In this document: positions 1-9,259 of the stretch, in pieces
How the letters are laid out: the number at the start of each line of letters is the position of its first letter
How positions within the stretch are numbered: position 1 is the stretch's first letter
NCBI GenBank assembly: GCA_947496555.1
Contig: CANMDH010000022.1
Span: 1-64,000, forward strand
Direction of reading: 5' to 3'
DNA length: 64,000 bases
Origin: an uncultured Aquimarina sp.
Lineage (GTDB): Bacteria > Bacteroidota > Bacteroidia > Flavobacteriales > Flavobacteriaceae
Program-made: the position numbers and the translations under genes
The notes under the pieces: model-generated
What the model was told of the DNA's origin: nothing
The model's input: the letters and a program-made list of their open reading frames with translations, nothing else
Databases searched by the model: none

Positions 1-37
1 CAAAGCAAAAACTCCAAAATAGAAAATAAACTAAAAT

Positions 38-77
38 AAAAAAGACTGCCTAAATGTTTTTAGACAGCCTCTTTTTT
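38..77. terminator. Bidirectional hairpin terminator
   Basis: Arms CTGCCTAAA (46-54) and TTTAGACAG (59-67) pair with one C.A mismatch around a TGTT loop. The hairpin has an A run on its left and a T run (72-77) on its right. It probably ends a gene lying left of the window. No coding frame is convincing in 1-37. Confidence 0.6.
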
Positions 78-207
78 ATGCTCTAATATTACACAAGGGC
101 TTGAAAAATTACACTTTATAAGTAGTACAACGTTAAATTTTGTATTTAATCGTCAAAAAAAATGAAAATAGTTCAATTTTTATGATGCATATATTACGGT
201 TTTACCT

Positions 208-215
208 TACTTTTG
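208..215 (+). promoter_or_regulatory. Candidate -7 element (TACTTTTG)
   Basis: This matches the Bacteroidota -7 consensus TAnnTTTG and lies about 27 bases before the start codon at 242, giving a leader of about 20 bases. No clear -33 TTG is present at the usual spacing, so the assignment rests on the -7 element and its position. Confidence 0.45.
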
Positions 216-241
216 CCGCCGTTTAATTTTTATGTATGCTT

Positions 242-604
242 ATGAAAAGAATATTACTTTCATTTTTCTTATTTACCTCGCTTACCATATTTGGTCAATC
301 TTTATCCAAGACTCATATCATTTATGAGTCCAAGGATCAAATCATTATGAACAATGGGAAGCAATATCAAATATTGGCAGAAACCAATTTTTATGACACA
401 GCAGATTCTTCAATCAAACAACATATAAAAGTATTAGGTCATGTATTATTTTTAAACCGTGTTCTGATACTAAAAAGTGACGAAGAGTTTATAAAAATTG
501 TAGAGTGGTCCGAAGACGATGTCACGTTTTATGAATATCCGGAGGTTTTAGATTTCAAAATTGAAGAAAATCAAATATCAAGTTTTGCGCTACCTGTAAA
601 ATAA
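242..604 (+). CDS. Small secreted protein of unknown function
   Basis: A 120-residue protein that I do not recognise. Residues 1-19 form a signal peptide (basic start, hydrophobic run, cleavage near FGQ-S), so the mature protein of about 100 residues should be periplasmic or exported. The rest is mixed polar sequence suggesting beta strands, with no cysteine pair or catalytic motif that I can name. An alternative ATG two codons upstream (236) is possible; I chose 242 because the MKR start gives the more typical signal peptide. Its stop codon directly abuts the stop of the convergent cytidylate kinase gene with no gap, so the two transcripts must overlap. Confidence 0.65.
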   Translation: MKRILLSFFLFTSLTIFGQSLSKTHIIYESKDQIIMNNGKQYQILAETNFYDTADSSIKQHIKVLGHVLFLNRVLILKSDEEFIKIVEWSEDDVTFYEYPEVLDFKIEENQISSFALPVK

Positions 605-1303
605 TTAGGCATTTTTAATTGCATTCTTAGCAAGTACTAATATTTGTTCGAATTGATCTTGCAAGGTAAGATTTGAATTGTCAATCTTTATGGCATCGCT
701 AGCTTTACGTAGAGGAGAATCTTTTCGAGTACTATCGATATGATCTCTGTTCACTACATTTTTTAAAACATCTTCGTAAGTAACTTCTTCTCCTCTTTCT
801 TTAAGCTCTAAGTATCGGCGTTCGGCTCTATCCTTGGCAGTTGCTGTCATAAATAGTTTAAGTTCGGCATTAGGAAAAACAACGGTACCGATATCCCTGC
901 CATCCATTACAATACCCTTGTCTTTTCCCATCTCATTTTGTTGTTCTACCAATTTCTTACGAACAGAAGATATTGCTGCTATTTTACTTACATATTTTGA
1001 TACTTCGAGGGTTCTTATTTCTCGTTCAACATTTTTATCATTAAGCAACACTTCTGCTACTCCTGTTTTCGGATTTACCTCAAACCTAATATTAATTTCT
1101 GGTAATACTCCTTCTAACTTATCTTTTTCAAAATGTAAAGGGCCAATAATAGCTTTTCGCATAGCATGCAAAGTGATAGCTCTATACATTGCACCGGTAT
1201 CAACATAAACGTATCCTAAAGCTTTGGCCAATTGCTTTGCCACCGTGCTTTTTCCTGTAGAAGAGTGCCCATCAATTGCTATAATTATCTTCTTATCTTC
1301 CAA
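605..1303 (-). CDS. cmk: (d)CMP kinase
   Basis: Cytidylate kinase transfers the ATP gamma-phosphate to CMP or dCMP in cytoplasmic pyrimidine nucleotide salvage and synthesis. The 232-residue length is normal. The P-loop GHSSTGKST is at residues 12-20. DTGAMYRAIT (about 36-45) matches the NMP-binding segment, and DGRDIGTVVFP (about 134-144) and the arginine-rich lid around AERRYLELKERG are typical of Cmk. A -7 element at 1344-1351 gives a leader of about 34 bases. The gene is convergent with the small secreted protein and divergent from the MreB-like gene. In related genomes cmk often lies near lon, as here, but here an actin-like gene stands between them. Confidence 0.95.
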   Translation of the reverse strand: MEDKKIIIAIDGHSSTGKSTVAKQLAKALGYVYVDTGAMYRAITLHAMRKAIIGPLHFEKDKLEGVLPEINIRFEVNPKTGVAEVLLNDKNVEREIRTLEVSKYVSKIAAISSVRKKLVEQQNEMGKDKGIVMDGRDIGTVVFPNAELKLFMTATAKDRAERRYLELKERGEEVTYEDVLKNVVNRDHIDSTRKDSPLRKASDAIKIDNSNLTLQDQFEQILVLAKNAIKNA

Positions 1304-1625
1304 ATTCTAAAAATTTAAGATCAATGTATACCATTATTCTGCTCAAAAATAATCGAAACTATTAAGAATGTAGTCATTCGTATAAAAAAGTTATTCCTGT
1401 TTAAAAAATTTAACTTCAGCTAAATATCCCAACAAACTAGGTTGTTATCAAAGAAACACAAAATTAGCCATTTCAAACCTAAGGTTATTTACAGGTAAAA
1501 ACTGGTTATCAAACACAATAATTGTACTTTATCGGAGTTATTTACCTTTAAACGCTATTGCATGAATAGAAGCTACTTTATTACACCTTAAATCGACACT
1601 TATTAACCTAAAGTAAACACAAATC
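1304..1625. other. Divergent intergenic region between cmk and the MreB-like gene
   Basis: This stretch of about 320 bases has no credible coding frame. It carries the -7 candidate for cmk at 1344-1351 on the minus strand. For the plus-strand MreB-like gene I see only near-matches to TAnnTTTG (for example TACCTTTA around 1553-1560). No strong hairpin or repeat is visible. Confidence 0.5.
1344..1351 (-). promoter_or_regulatory. Candidate -7 element for cmk
   Basis: The plus strand reads CAAAAATA, which is TATTTTTG on the minus strand, a full match to TAnnTTTG. The expected transcript would start near 1337, about 34 bases before the cmk start. No -33 TTG at normal spacing is visible. Confidence 0.5.
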
Positions 1626-2663
1626 ATGGGCTTTTTTGATTTCTTGAATGAAAAAATTGCAATAGATCTTGGCACCTCAAATACGCTTATCACCTATAAA
1701 GGCAAAATAGCAGTTGATAACCCTTCTATCATAACAATGAATCAAATCACAGGAAAAATTATTGCTGTGGGTAAGGAAGCGGGTATGATGCGAGGAAAAA
1801 TAAACAAAAATATAAAGACTATTTACCCATTTAATAATGGGGTAATCTCTAACTTTGATGCGTCTGAAAAAATGCTTAGGACCTTTATTAAAAGACTATC
1901 ATCTTTGAATGCATCTGTATTTAGTTCGTCATATAATATGATGATTTCTATTCCGTGTGGAAGTACCGAAGTCGAAATGCGTGCAGTAAAGGAATCTGCA
2001 AAACGTCTTAATGCAAAAAACGTCTTTCTAATTCATGAACCTATCGCCGCTGCTATTGGAGGAGGTATTGATGTATTGGAGCCTAAAGGAAATATGGTCG
2101 TTGATATAGGTGGAGGAACCACAGAAATCGCTGTGATTTCGCTAGGAAGGATCATTAGTGGTCAATCTGTAAAGATTGCCGGTAATGTTTTTAATGATGA
2201 TATCATACAATACATTCGTGAGTCCCACAATTTGCATATAGGTGAGTCTATGGCTGAGAAAATAAAAATAAAAGTAGGTTCTGCAACTGATCAGCTAGAA
2301 TCTCCTCCTGACAATCTAGAGGTAGAAGGAAGAGATCTTCTCACCGGGAAACCAAAACAGATAGAGATCTCTTATAAAGAAATAGCAAAAAGTCTGGATA
2401 AGTCTATTATGCAAATAGAGAATTCTATTATGGAAACACTTTCTGAAATCCCTCCCGAGATCTCTGCCGATATTTATAATACTGGGATATACCTAACCGG
2501 AGGCGGATCAATGTTACGTGGACTAGATCAGCGGTTTTCGAGAGCTACCGAACTCCCTATACATTTGGGAGAACGTCCGCTGGAAACCGTAGTAAAAGGA
2601 AGTGACATTGTACTAAAAAACCTGGACCATTACAACAGTGTATTGGTACAAAATAGAAGATAA
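1626..2663 (+). CDS. MreB/Mbl-type actin-like protein
   Basis: An actin-fold ATPase of the MreB family, 345 residues (normal length), which would form membrane-attached filaments guiding wall synthesis and cell shape. The phosphate-1 loop IDLGTSNTLI is at about residues 13-22 with D14, phosphate-2 DIGGGTTEIAV at about 160-170, and the adenosine motif LTGGGSMLRG at 290-299. HEPIAAAIGGG in the middle is typical of MreB. The N-terminal GFFDF may act as a short membrane-binding patch. It stands alone, without mreC, mreD, pbp2 or rodA nearby, which suggests a second MreB copy rather than the main cell-shape gene. Whether another mreB exists cannot be seen here. A strong hairpin terminator follows. 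Confidence 0.9.
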   Translation: MGFFDFLNEKIAIDLGTSNTLITYKGKIAVDNPSIITMNQITGKIIAVGKEAGMMRGKINKNIKTIYPFNNGVISNFDASEKMLRTFIKRLSSLNASVFSSSYNMMISIPCGSTEVEMRAVKESAKRLNAKNVFLIHEPIAAAIGGGIDVLEPKGNMVVDIGGGTTEIAVISLGRIISGQSVKIAGNVFNDDIIQYIRESHNLHIGESMAEKIKIKVGSATDQLESPPDNLEVEGRDLLTGKPKQIEISYKEIAKSLDKSIMQIENSIMETLSEIPPEISADIYNTGIYLTGGGSMLRGLDQRFSRATELPIHLGERPLETVVKGSDIVLKNLDHYNSVLVQNRR

Positions 2664-2682
2664 AACCTGAAAATATTGAATT

Positions 2683-2715
2683 AAAAAAGCAGAACCTTAT
2701 AGGTTCTGCTTTTTC
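2683..2715. terminator. Bidirectional terminator between the mreB-like gene and lon
   Basis: A perfect dyad: an A run followed by GCAGAACCT, the loop TAT, then AGGTTCTGC followed by a T run. It lies between two convergent genes and can stop transcription in both directions. Confidence 0.9.
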
Positions 2716-2735
2716 GTTTTCTTTCTGTCAAAAAA

Positions 2736-5186
2736 TTATAATTTTTTGGCATTCTTAACCTTTGTATTGGTGATTGCAATTTTTAAAACATCACCCATGT
2801 CTTTTACATAATGAAAAGTAAGACCTTTTAAATACTCAGCTTTAATCTCGTCAATATCGCGTCTATTATCTTCGCAAAGCAATATCTCTTTAATATGTGC
2901 TCTTTTGGCTGCAAGAATCTTTTCTTTGATTCCACCCACTGGTAATACTTTCCCTCGCAAGGTAATCTCTCCTGTCATAGCCAAACTTTTCTTCACTTTA
3001 CGTTGTGAAAATAAAGAAACCAATGATGTAAGCATCGTAATACCTGCACTAGGACCATCTTTTGGTGTTGCGCCCTCTGGCACGTGAATATGTACATTAT
3101 ACTTACCAAAAATATCTGGGTTAATGTCTAGCTCGCTGGCATTTGCTTTTATATATTCCATTGCAATAGTAGCGGACTCTTTCATTACCTTACCCAGATT
3201 TCCAGTTATCGTAAGATTTCCTTTTCCTTTGGAAAGTATAGACTCAATAAACAATATATCTCCACCCACGCTTGTCCACGCCAACCCTGTAACTACACCA
3301 GCAACTTCATTGTTCTCGTATTTATCACGTTCTAATTTTGGTGATCCTAATACTTCAATAACATCTTCGTTTGTAATTTTGATATTATATTCTTCTTCCA
3401 TCGCAATGCTCTTGGCAGCAAAACGTACCATTTTGGCAATTTGTTTTTCTAATCCACGAACTCCTGACTCTCTGGTATATCCCTCCACAATTTTTTCTAA
3501 CTGAGCTTTACCAATTTTGAGGTGTGATTTATCCAAACCATGCTCTTCTAATTGCTTAGGCAATAAATGCTGTTTTGCAATTTCTACCTTTTCTTCTATG
3601 GTATATCCAGTAACATTGATGATCTCCATACGATCTCTAAGTGCTGGTTGTATGGTGCCCAAGCTATTTGATGTTGCTATAAACATAACTTTAGATAGAT
3701 CGAATCCCATTTCAAGGAAATTATCATGAAATTCAGAATTTTGTTCTGGATCTAAAACTTCTAATAAGGCTGAAGAAGGATCTCCTTGGTTCCCGACTGA
3801 TAATTTATCTATTTCGTCTAATACAAATACAGGGTTGCTAGTTCCTGCTTTTTTAAGACTCTGAATAATGCGACCAGGCATAGCGCCGATATACGTTTTT
3901 CTATGTCCGCGAATTTCTGCTTCATCTCGTAATCCTCCTAAAGAAATTCTTACATATTCTCTTCCCAATGCCTCGGCTATAGATTTTCCTAACGAAGTTT
4001 TTCCTACTCCTGGAGGTCCATATAGACAAAGTATTGGTGATTTCATATCATTACGTAGCTTCAAAACTGCCAGGTATTCAATGATTCGGCGTTTTACTTC
4101 ATCAAGACCATAATGATCCCTATCAAGGATTTTCTTCGCGCGTTTCAGATCAAATTTGTCTATACTAAACTCATTCCAGGGCAAATCCAGAAATAGATCT
4201 AAATAGTTACGCTGTATCGAATACTCGGCTACCTGAGGATTCATACGCTGCATTTTTGAAAGTTCCTTTTCAAAATGCTTTTTTACATCTTCATCCCAAT
4301 TCTTTTTCTTACTACGTATGCGCATTTCTTCAATCTCATCTTCGTGAGATACACCACCAAGTTCTTCCTGGATGGTTTTCATTTGTTGATGTAAGAAATA
4401 CTCCCTTTGCTGTTGGCTCATATCATGTTGAACCTTACTTTGAATATCATTTTTAAGCTCCAATTTTTGAAACTCTTCATTCATGAATTTCAAAGTAGCC
4501 AGAGCCCTTTCTTGCAAATCATTGATTTCAAGTATTTTTTGTTTCTCACCAACGGGTAAATTAAGGTTAGAAGACACAAAATTGATCAAGAACGAATTAC
4601 TTTCGATATTTTTAATCGCAAATGACGCTTCAGAAGGGATGTTAGGGCTTTCTCTTATAATTTCTAATGCAAGATCTTTGATAGAGTCGATGATGGCCCC
4701 AAACTCCTTATTCTCTTTTGCAGGTCTAGCTTCAGGAACTTCCTTTACTTTGGCCTTTATGTAAGGAATTTCCTCAACTATTTCTTGTATTTCAAAACGT
4801 TTCTTTCCTTGTAATATGACCGTTGTATTTCCATCTGGCATTTTTAGTACTCTTAAAATTCGAGCTACCACGCCAACCTTATTTATATCTTTTAGGGCGG
4901 GGTCTTCTACGTCTTCCTTCTTTTGGGATACTACACCAATAGTTTTATTCCCATTATTTGCTTCATTTAGAAGTTTTATTGATTTATCTCTCCCTGCCGT
5001 TATCGGAATCACTACCCCCGGAAATAATACAGTATTGCGTAACGGTAGTATAGGTAATAAAGAAGGCAATTCTTCTTTATCAATTTCTTCTTCATCTTCA
5101 GGCGTTAATAACGGAATTAATTCTGCATCTTCATCTATTCCCTGAAATGACAAACTGTCAAGTGTTGTAAATTTGGTTTTCGCCAT
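2736..5186 (-). CDS. lon: ATP-dependent protease Lon (LonA)
   Basis: A cytoplasmic hexameric AAA+ serine protease that unfolds and degrades misfolded and short-lived regulatory proteins. At 816 residues it is slightly longer than E. coli Lon, mainly through an acidic N-terminal extension of about 40 residues. Domain order is the LON substrate-binding domain, a coiled-coil linker, the AAA module with Walker A GPPGVGKT near residue 390, and the protease domain with the Ser-Lys dyad at S713 (in GPSAG) and K756 (in GGIKEK). All key residues are present. The gene is convergent with the MreB-like gene and divergent from the sigma-factor operon. The upstream 225 bases contain no perfect TAnnTTTG on the minus strand. 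Confidence 0.97.
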   Translation of the reverse strand: MAKTKFTTLDSLSFQGIDEDAELIPLLTPEDEEEIDKEELPSLLPILPLRNTVLFPGVVIPITAGRDKSIKLLNEANNGNKTIGVVSQKKEDVEDPALKDINKVGVVARILRVLKMPDGNTTVILQGKKRFEIQEIVEEIPYIKAKVKEVPEARPAKENKEFGAIIDSIKDLALEIIRESPNIPSEASFAIKNIESNSFLINFVSSNLNLPVGEKQKILEINDLQERALATLKFMNEEFQKLELKNDIQSKVQHDMSQQQREYFLHQQMKTIQEELGGVSHEDEIEEMRIRSKKKNWDEDVKKHFEKELSKMQRMNPQVAEYSIQRNYLDLFLDLPWNEFSIDKFDLKRAKKILDRDHYGLDEVKRRIIEYLAVLKLRNDMKSPILCLYGPPGVGKTSLGKSIAEALGREYVRISLGGLRDEAEIRGHRKTYIGAMPGRIIQSLKKAGTSNPVFVLDEIDKLSVGNQGDPSSALLEVLDPEQNSEFHDNFLEMGFDLSKVMFIATSNSLGTIQPALRDRMEIINVTGYTIEEKVEIAKQHLLPKQLEEHGLDKSHLKIGKAQLEKIVEGYTRESGVRGLEKQIAKMVRFAAKSIAMEEEYNIKITNEDVIEVLGSPKLERDKYENNEVAGVVTGLAWTSVGGDILFIESILSKGKGNLTITGNLGKVMKESATIAMEYIKANASELDINPDIFGKYNVHIHVPEGATPKDGPSAGITMLTSLVSLFSQRKVKKSLAMTGEITLRGKVLPVGGIKEKILAAKRAHIKEILLCEDNRRDIDEIKAEYLKGLTFHYVKDMGDVLKIAITNTKVKNAKKL

Positions 5187-5411
5187 AATTATATATCAAA
5201 GTCATTTTGTCATCACAACAAAACAACATTTCTTTTTTAAAATTAATGTAAACTGCTTGAAAAACACTACATAACCATATAAAAACAGGTACTTTAAAGC
5301 ATTCTCAATATCTATATTTCAATTCTTATGCCATAAACTTTTAAAAAAAATATTAAAAACTGTAACAAAACATATCTATGCATATCTTTATGTAAAAGTA
5401 AATAGATTTTT

Positions 5412-5963
5412 TTGTCACTAACCCAACTAAATACAGAGCAACTAATAGCAAAATGTCGCGAGCAAGATCAGAATGCGCAACTCGAGATTTATGATCGTTA
5501 TTACAAAGCAATGTATAATACAGCGCTGAGAATCATAAAAGACACAGCAGAAGCTGAAGATATTATGCAAGAGGCTTTTTTAACAGCCTTCACCAAATTA
5601 TCAATGCTTGAGGATAATGCTTTGTTTGGGGCCTGGTTAAAAAAGATTGTGATCAATTCTAGTTTAACTGCGGCCAGAAAAAAAGATTCGTATCGCGATG
5701 TAACTCTTGAAACGGTAGAATATGCACTTGCAGAAGATACTGATGGAATTACAGAGGATGAATTAAACTCTATGAAGGCGAATACAATAATAAGTACACT
5801 AAATCAACTAAAGGACAGCTATAGCACGGCGTTATCACTACACCTAATTGAAGGGTATGATTATGAAGAGATCTGTCAAATTATGAATATATCATATTCT
5901 AATTGTCGTACGCTTGTTTCGCGCGCAAAAGAAAGCTTACGAAAAAAATTACAGTTTGTATGA
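5412..5963 (+). CDS. ECF-type RNA polymerase sigma factor
   Basis: A 183-residue sigma-70 family protein with region 2 (about 10-85; AEDIMQEAFLTAF is the core-binding and -10 recognition segment) and region 4 (about 125-178, helix-turn-helix ending in SRAKESLRKKL). No region 1 or 3 is present, as expected for group 4 (ECF) factors. The start is TTG at 5412; no in-frame ATG or GTG lies upstream, and the next ATG would remove much of region 2. It overlaps the next gene by four bases (ATGA), which implies translational coupling with a membrane protein that probably restrains it. Its target genes cannot be read from this window. The two secreted proteins downstream are likely co-regulated. Confidence 0.92.
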   Translation: MSLTQLNTEQLIAKCREQDQNAQLEIYDRYYKAMYNTALRIIKDTAEAEDIMQEAFLTAFTKLSMLEDNALFGAWLKKIVINSSLTAARKKDSYRDVTLETVEYALAEDTDGITEDELNSMKANTIISTLNQLKDSYSTALSLHLIEGYDYEEICQIMNISYSNCRTLVSRAKESLRKKLQFV

Positions 5964-6523
5964 AGAATGAGGATAATATAGAAAAGCTATTTGAACGTAT
6001 GCAAAATGAATTAGACATACATGAACCTTCTGCTGGTCACCAAATGCGCTTTGTAGAAAAGTTACAACAACAAAACAAAGTGGTCACTTTACATACAAAA
6101 AAGCGTAACTGGATAAAACCATTATCAATTGCTGCTTCGATTGCTGTGGTAATTGGTATTGCGGCGATCACCCTGGTATCTGCTCCTATCCAGGAGGCCG
6201 ATTTGGCTAGCGTTTCACCACAAATGCAGGACACACAAAGTTTTTTTTCCTCGGCTATTCAGGTACAGTTAGAAGAAATTGATAAAATTTCTTCAATAGA
6301 AACGAAAGAATTGGTGGCAGATGCTATGAAACAATTAGAAAAACTAGAACTTGATTACCAAGCATTAAAGAAAGACCTTGTTCTTAGCGGAAATGATAAA
6401 CGCGTTATCAGTGCTATGATCAAAAATTTTCAAAATCGAGCAAATCTGTTAGAAGAGGTGCTTCAAAAAATGAATGACATTAACGAATTTAAATTATCAA
6501 AAAATGAAAACCCTATACTATAA
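5960..6523 (+). CDS. Single-pass membrane protein, probable anti-sigma factor
   Basis: A 187-residue protein with a cytoplasmic N-terminus of about 50 residues, one membrane helix at about 55-74, and a periplasmic part predicted to be helical (residues 95-180 rich in Lys/Glu/Leu). The layout and the four-base ATGA overlap with the sigma-factor gene fit an anti-sigma factor that holds the sigma factor at the inner membrane. I do not see a canonical zinc anti-sigma HxxxCxxC motif, so the role is inferred from context. The start at 5960 is chosen because of that overlap; upstream codons in this frame lie inside the sigma gene. Its 3' end overlaps the next gene by 20 bases. Confidence 0.75.
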   Translation: MKNEDNIEKLFERMQNELDIHEPSAGHQMRFVEKLQQQNKVVTLHTKKRNWIKPLSIAASIAVVIGIAAITLVSAPIQEADLASVSPQMQDTQSFFSSAIQVQLEEIDKISSIETKELVADAMKQLEKLELDYQALKKDLVLSGNDKRVISAMIKNFQNRANLLEEVLQKMNDINEFKLSKNENPIL

Positions 6524-7598
6524 TATTATTCTTTTATTATTGGTTCCCTCTTTTATTTTTGCCAATAACCATGGTGAATTAAATGGGAAGTATAATAAAG
6601 AAAAAACGCTAAAAAAGGAGTTTACCGTTGATCGAGACGCTTTATTAAAAATTAGCAATGATTATGGCAACCTGGATATAACCTCTTGGAACGAAAACCG
6701 AATCGTTATGGAAATTAACATCAAGGTGAGTGGCAATAACGAAGAAAAAGTGGTTAAAAAATTAGAGTCTATCGATGTCGAATTTGATTCATCATCAAAG
6801 ATGGTTAGTGCTAAAACCATTTTTAATAAGGATAACGATTCCTGGTGGAGTAAATGGTCAAGCGGTTGGAACAACAATTTAAGCATGAAAATCAATTATA
6901 CAGTTAAAGTTCCCGTAAGCAACAGTGTTGATCTTAATAACGACTATGGAAACATTAACCTCGACAAAATCGAAGGGAATGCAAAAATTAATTGCGACTA
7001 TGGACAGATTATATTAGGTGAGCTATTAGCCGACAATAACTATATTAATATAGACTACACAAATAATAGTAGTATTGAATATATGAAATCTGGTAAAATT
7101 AATGCGGACTACTCTGATTTTGAAGTTGGGAAAAGTGATAGAATCGAACTTAACGCAGATTACACACAATCCAAATTTAAATCGGTTCAAGATCTAAGTT
7201 ATAATTGTGATTATGGTGGGATTCGTGTTGAAAAAGGAGGTAAAATCATTGGGTCTTCTGATTATGTAAATACAAAAATAGGTACCGTATCAAAAGAGCT
7301 GAATATAGAGTCTGATTATGGGTCATTGGATGTCTATGCATTACAACCTTCTTTTAATAACGTAACTATTGATACAGATTATACTAGAGTTGATATCGGA
7401 TATGAAGATGGATGTACTTTTGATTTCTACATCAAAACTTCGTATGGAGGCATCAAATTAGACGAAAGTATTTCTGTTCAGAAAAAATATGTAAAAGATT
7501 CTAAAAAAGAGTATGAAGGTTATAATGGCACTAAAAATAGTGGCAATAACATCAACATTACCTCTAGTTATGGAGGAATCAAAATAAGAAAAAATTAA
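6504..7598 (+). CDS. Secreted DUF4097-type beta-strand repeat protein
   Basis: A 364-residue exported protein. Residues 1-20 form a signal peptide. The rest consists of recurring short strands with NDYGN, CDYG, ADYS, SDYG and SSYGG motifs about 20 residues apart, typical of the DUF4097/head-GIN superfamily that folds into a beta-solenoid. The function of this family is unknown; it is often called an adhesin head, without direct proof. The start at 6504 (MKTLYY) gives the signal peptide, whereas the frame continues to an upstream ATG at 6474 inside the previous gene. The gene is translationally linked to the anti-sigma-like gene and is followed after 28 bases by a second protein of related architecture. 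Confidence 0.8.
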   Translation: MKTLYYNIILLLLVPSFIFANNHGELNGKYNKEKTLKKEFTVDRDALLKISNDYGNLDITSWNENRIVMEINIKVSGNNEEKVVKKLESIDVEFDSSSKMVSAKTIFNKDNDSWWSKWSSGWNNNLSMKINYTVKVPVSNSVDLNNDYGNINLDKIEGNAKINCDYGQIILGELLADNNYINIDYTNNSSIEYMKSGKINADYSDFEVGKSDRIELNADYTQSKFKSVQDLSYNCDYGGIRVEKGGKIIGSSDYVNTKIGTVSKELNIESDYGSLDVYALQPSFNNVTIDTDYTRVDIGYEDGCTFDFYIKTSYGGIKLDESISVQKKYVKDSKKEYEGYNGTKNSGNNINITSSYGGIKIRKN

Positions 7599-7626
7599 AA
7601 CACAAATAAATTAAGAATTCAATCAA

Positions 7627-8358
7627 ATGAGAACAGCAACAATAATTTTAAGTATCGTGTTATGCAGTATTACCTCTGTTAATGCACAATGGTGGGGAGG
7701 CAAGAAAGTAAATGGAAATGGAAATATGGTTACCAAAAACAGGACCACCCCGGATTATGATCAAATTAAAGTAAAAGGAAGTTTTGACGTATCACTAGTT
7801 TCCGGTTCGGAAGGAAAACTTACAGTCGAAGGCGAAAGCAATCTTATTGAACACATTCGCACCGAAGTTGATGGAGATGTTTTGAAAATCTATGTAGAAA
7901 AAGAGTACTACCTTAAACCATCTAGAGGAAAAAAACTATTAGTTACGGTACCTTTTGAGGATTTAAGCAAAGTTACGCTATCAGGTGCCGGAGATGTCTA
8001 TAGTAAAGACGTTATAAAAGCAACCAACTTCAAAACCGGTATATCTGGGTCAGGCGATGTGAAACTAATGATCGAAGCCCAAAACACAGAAGGTTATGTG
8101 ACCGGAAGTGGAGATCTGAAATTGAGTGGTTCTTCTAACGATTTTGATTGTAAGGTAACGGGTTCTGGGGACCTTAAGGCCTATGATCTAAATGCTAAAG
8201 ATGTTGTTGCATCAATTACAGGTTCTGGAGATATACAAGTTACTGCTACATCTTCTATTAAAGCACGCATCACGGGATCTGGAGATATTGACTATAAAGG
8301 AAATCCCGAAATGGAAGACAAAAAAGTATCCGGGTCTGGAGATATTACACGACAATAG
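7627..8358 (+). CDS. Secreted head-GIN domain (DUF2807) protein
   Basis: A 243-residue protein with a signal peptide (1-21, cleavage after VNA) and a DUF2807 putative autotransporter-adhesin head-GIN domain. Seven Ser/Thr-Gly-Ser/Ala-Gly-Asp motifs recur every 15-25 residues in the C-terminal two thirds, predicting a right-handed beta-solenoid with a glycine-aspartate turn in each coil. It is the last gene of the sigma / anti-sigma operon and ends at a clear terminator. The probable location is the periplasm or cell surface; the binding partner is unknown. No C-terminal type IX secretion domain is visible. Confidence 0.85.
   Translation: MRTATIILSIVLCSITSVNAQWWGGKKVNGNGNMVTKNRTTPDYDQIKVKGSFDVSLVSGSEGKLTVEGESNLIEHIRTEVDGDVLKIYVEKEYYLKPSRGKKLLVTVPFEDLSKVTLSGAGDVYSKDVIKATNFKTGISGSGDVKLMIEAQNTEGYVTGSGDLKLSGSSNDFDCKVTGSGDLKAYDLNAKDVVASITGSGDIQVTATSSIKARITGSGDIDYKGNPEMEDKKVSGSGDITRQ
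7981..8346 (+). repeat. Degenerate coding repeat [ST]G[SA]GD x7
   Basis: Seven related 15-base units encode SGAGD, SGSGD, TGSGD (four times) and SGSGD inside the head-GIN gene. DNA identity between units is only partial, so this is a structural protein repeat rather than a recent DNA expansion. Confidence 0.85.
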
Positions 8359-8385
8359 AATTGCATTATCAGTAAATTAATACCT

Positions 8386-8422
8386 ACTGTTTAAGAGCCT
8401 TGGTTCTTAAACAGTTTTTTTT
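8386..8422 (+). terminator. Rho-independent terminator of the sigma-factor operon
   Basis: The 11-bp arms ACTGTTTAAGA (8386-8396) and TCTTAAACAGT (8405-8415) flank an 8-base loop, followed by a run of eight T bases. Confidence 0.92.
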
Positions 8423-8518
8423 ATGTTTAAATATCTTTACTTTTACGGTCAAATCTATTAGAAATAGATAAAAGTCTTTTGTAATAGACGCATTTTTAAC
8501 CCCAAAACTAAAAGTACA

Positions 8519-9259
8519 TTGTCGTTTTTATCGAAAAAAAAAGTTCCTCTTTCTGAAGTTACCCCAGATAATTATGTTGATATCCATTCGCATCTTATTC
8601 CGGGGATTGATGATGGAGTAAAAACGATATATCAATCTGCCTACATTCTAGAGCAATTTGAAAAATTAGGAGTTAAAAAAGTAATCACAACTCCGCATAT
8701 AATGCAACAGGTCTGGCCAAACACTTCAGAAGTAATTAGAGACTACCACAAAAAACTTCAAAATGTACTTCCTGCTTTAGGAATATCAAAAATTGAACTA
8801 CAAGCTAGTGCAGAGTATATGATGGATGACCTGTTCTATGATCGTTTAAAAAAAGGTGATATTTTACCGCTACATCAAAATTATCTTCTTGTGGAAATGT
8901 CAACCTTCAGCCCTCCTATCAACTTAAGTGAAATTCTTTTTGAGATTAAAGTAGCCGGATATATTCCTATCCTTGCTCATCCAGAACGATATCCGTTTTA
9001 TTATCAAAACGATTTAAAAAAATACGATGAATTAAAGGAATCAGGATTTTTATTTCAACTTAACTTATTATCGCTTTCGGGATATTATGGAGATCAGGTA
9101 AAGACCATTGCCAATAAGTTAATTGATCAAAATTACATTGATTTTACTGGTACAGACATTCATAATTATCACCACTTGGGAATATTGGAAGAAGGGTTTT
9201 ATCCGAAAGTCGCTGAAAAAGTTACCAGGTTAATGAAAAACAACAGTATCTTCTCTTAG
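8519..9259 (+). CDS. CpsB/YwqE-type tyrosine-protein phosphatase (PHP fold)
   Basis: A 246-residue metal-dependent phosphatase of the PHP superfamily that removes phosphate from the tyrosine cluster of the Wzc-type kinase and so controls polysaccharide chain export. DIHSHLIPGIDDG (about 22-34) is the metal-binding family signature. TPHIM, the PILAHPERYPFYY region and GTDIHNYHH supply the other metal ligands. The start is TTG at 8519 with no better codon upstream. The gene is on the opposite strand to its presumed substrate kinase, and the two stop codons overlap by four bases. It therefore needs its own promoter in 8423-8518, where I see only near-consensus elements. Confidence 0.9.
   Translation: MSFLSKKKVPLSEVTPDNYVDIHSHLIPGIDDGVKTIYQSAYILEQFEKLGVKKVITTPHIMQQVWPNTSEVIRDYHKKLQNVLPALGISKIELQASAEYMMDDLFYDRLKKGDILPLHQNYLLVEMSTFSPPINLSEILFEIKVAGYIPILAHPERYPFYYQNDLKKYDELKESGFLFQLNLLSLSGYYGDQVKTIANKLIDQNYIDFTGTDIHNYHHLGILEEGFYPKVAEKVTRLMKNNSIFS

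Noticed and set aside
834-1208. Open frame antisense to cmk
   Set aside because: Entirely inside cmk on the other strand, with no signal peptide, motif or start context; a shadow of the real gene. Similar antisense frames in lon and the polysaccharide genes were dropped for the same reason.
6241-6248. Run of eight T bases in the anti-sigma-like gene as a phase-variation tract
   Set aside because: Runs of this length are expected in DNA this AT-rich, and the frame is intact.
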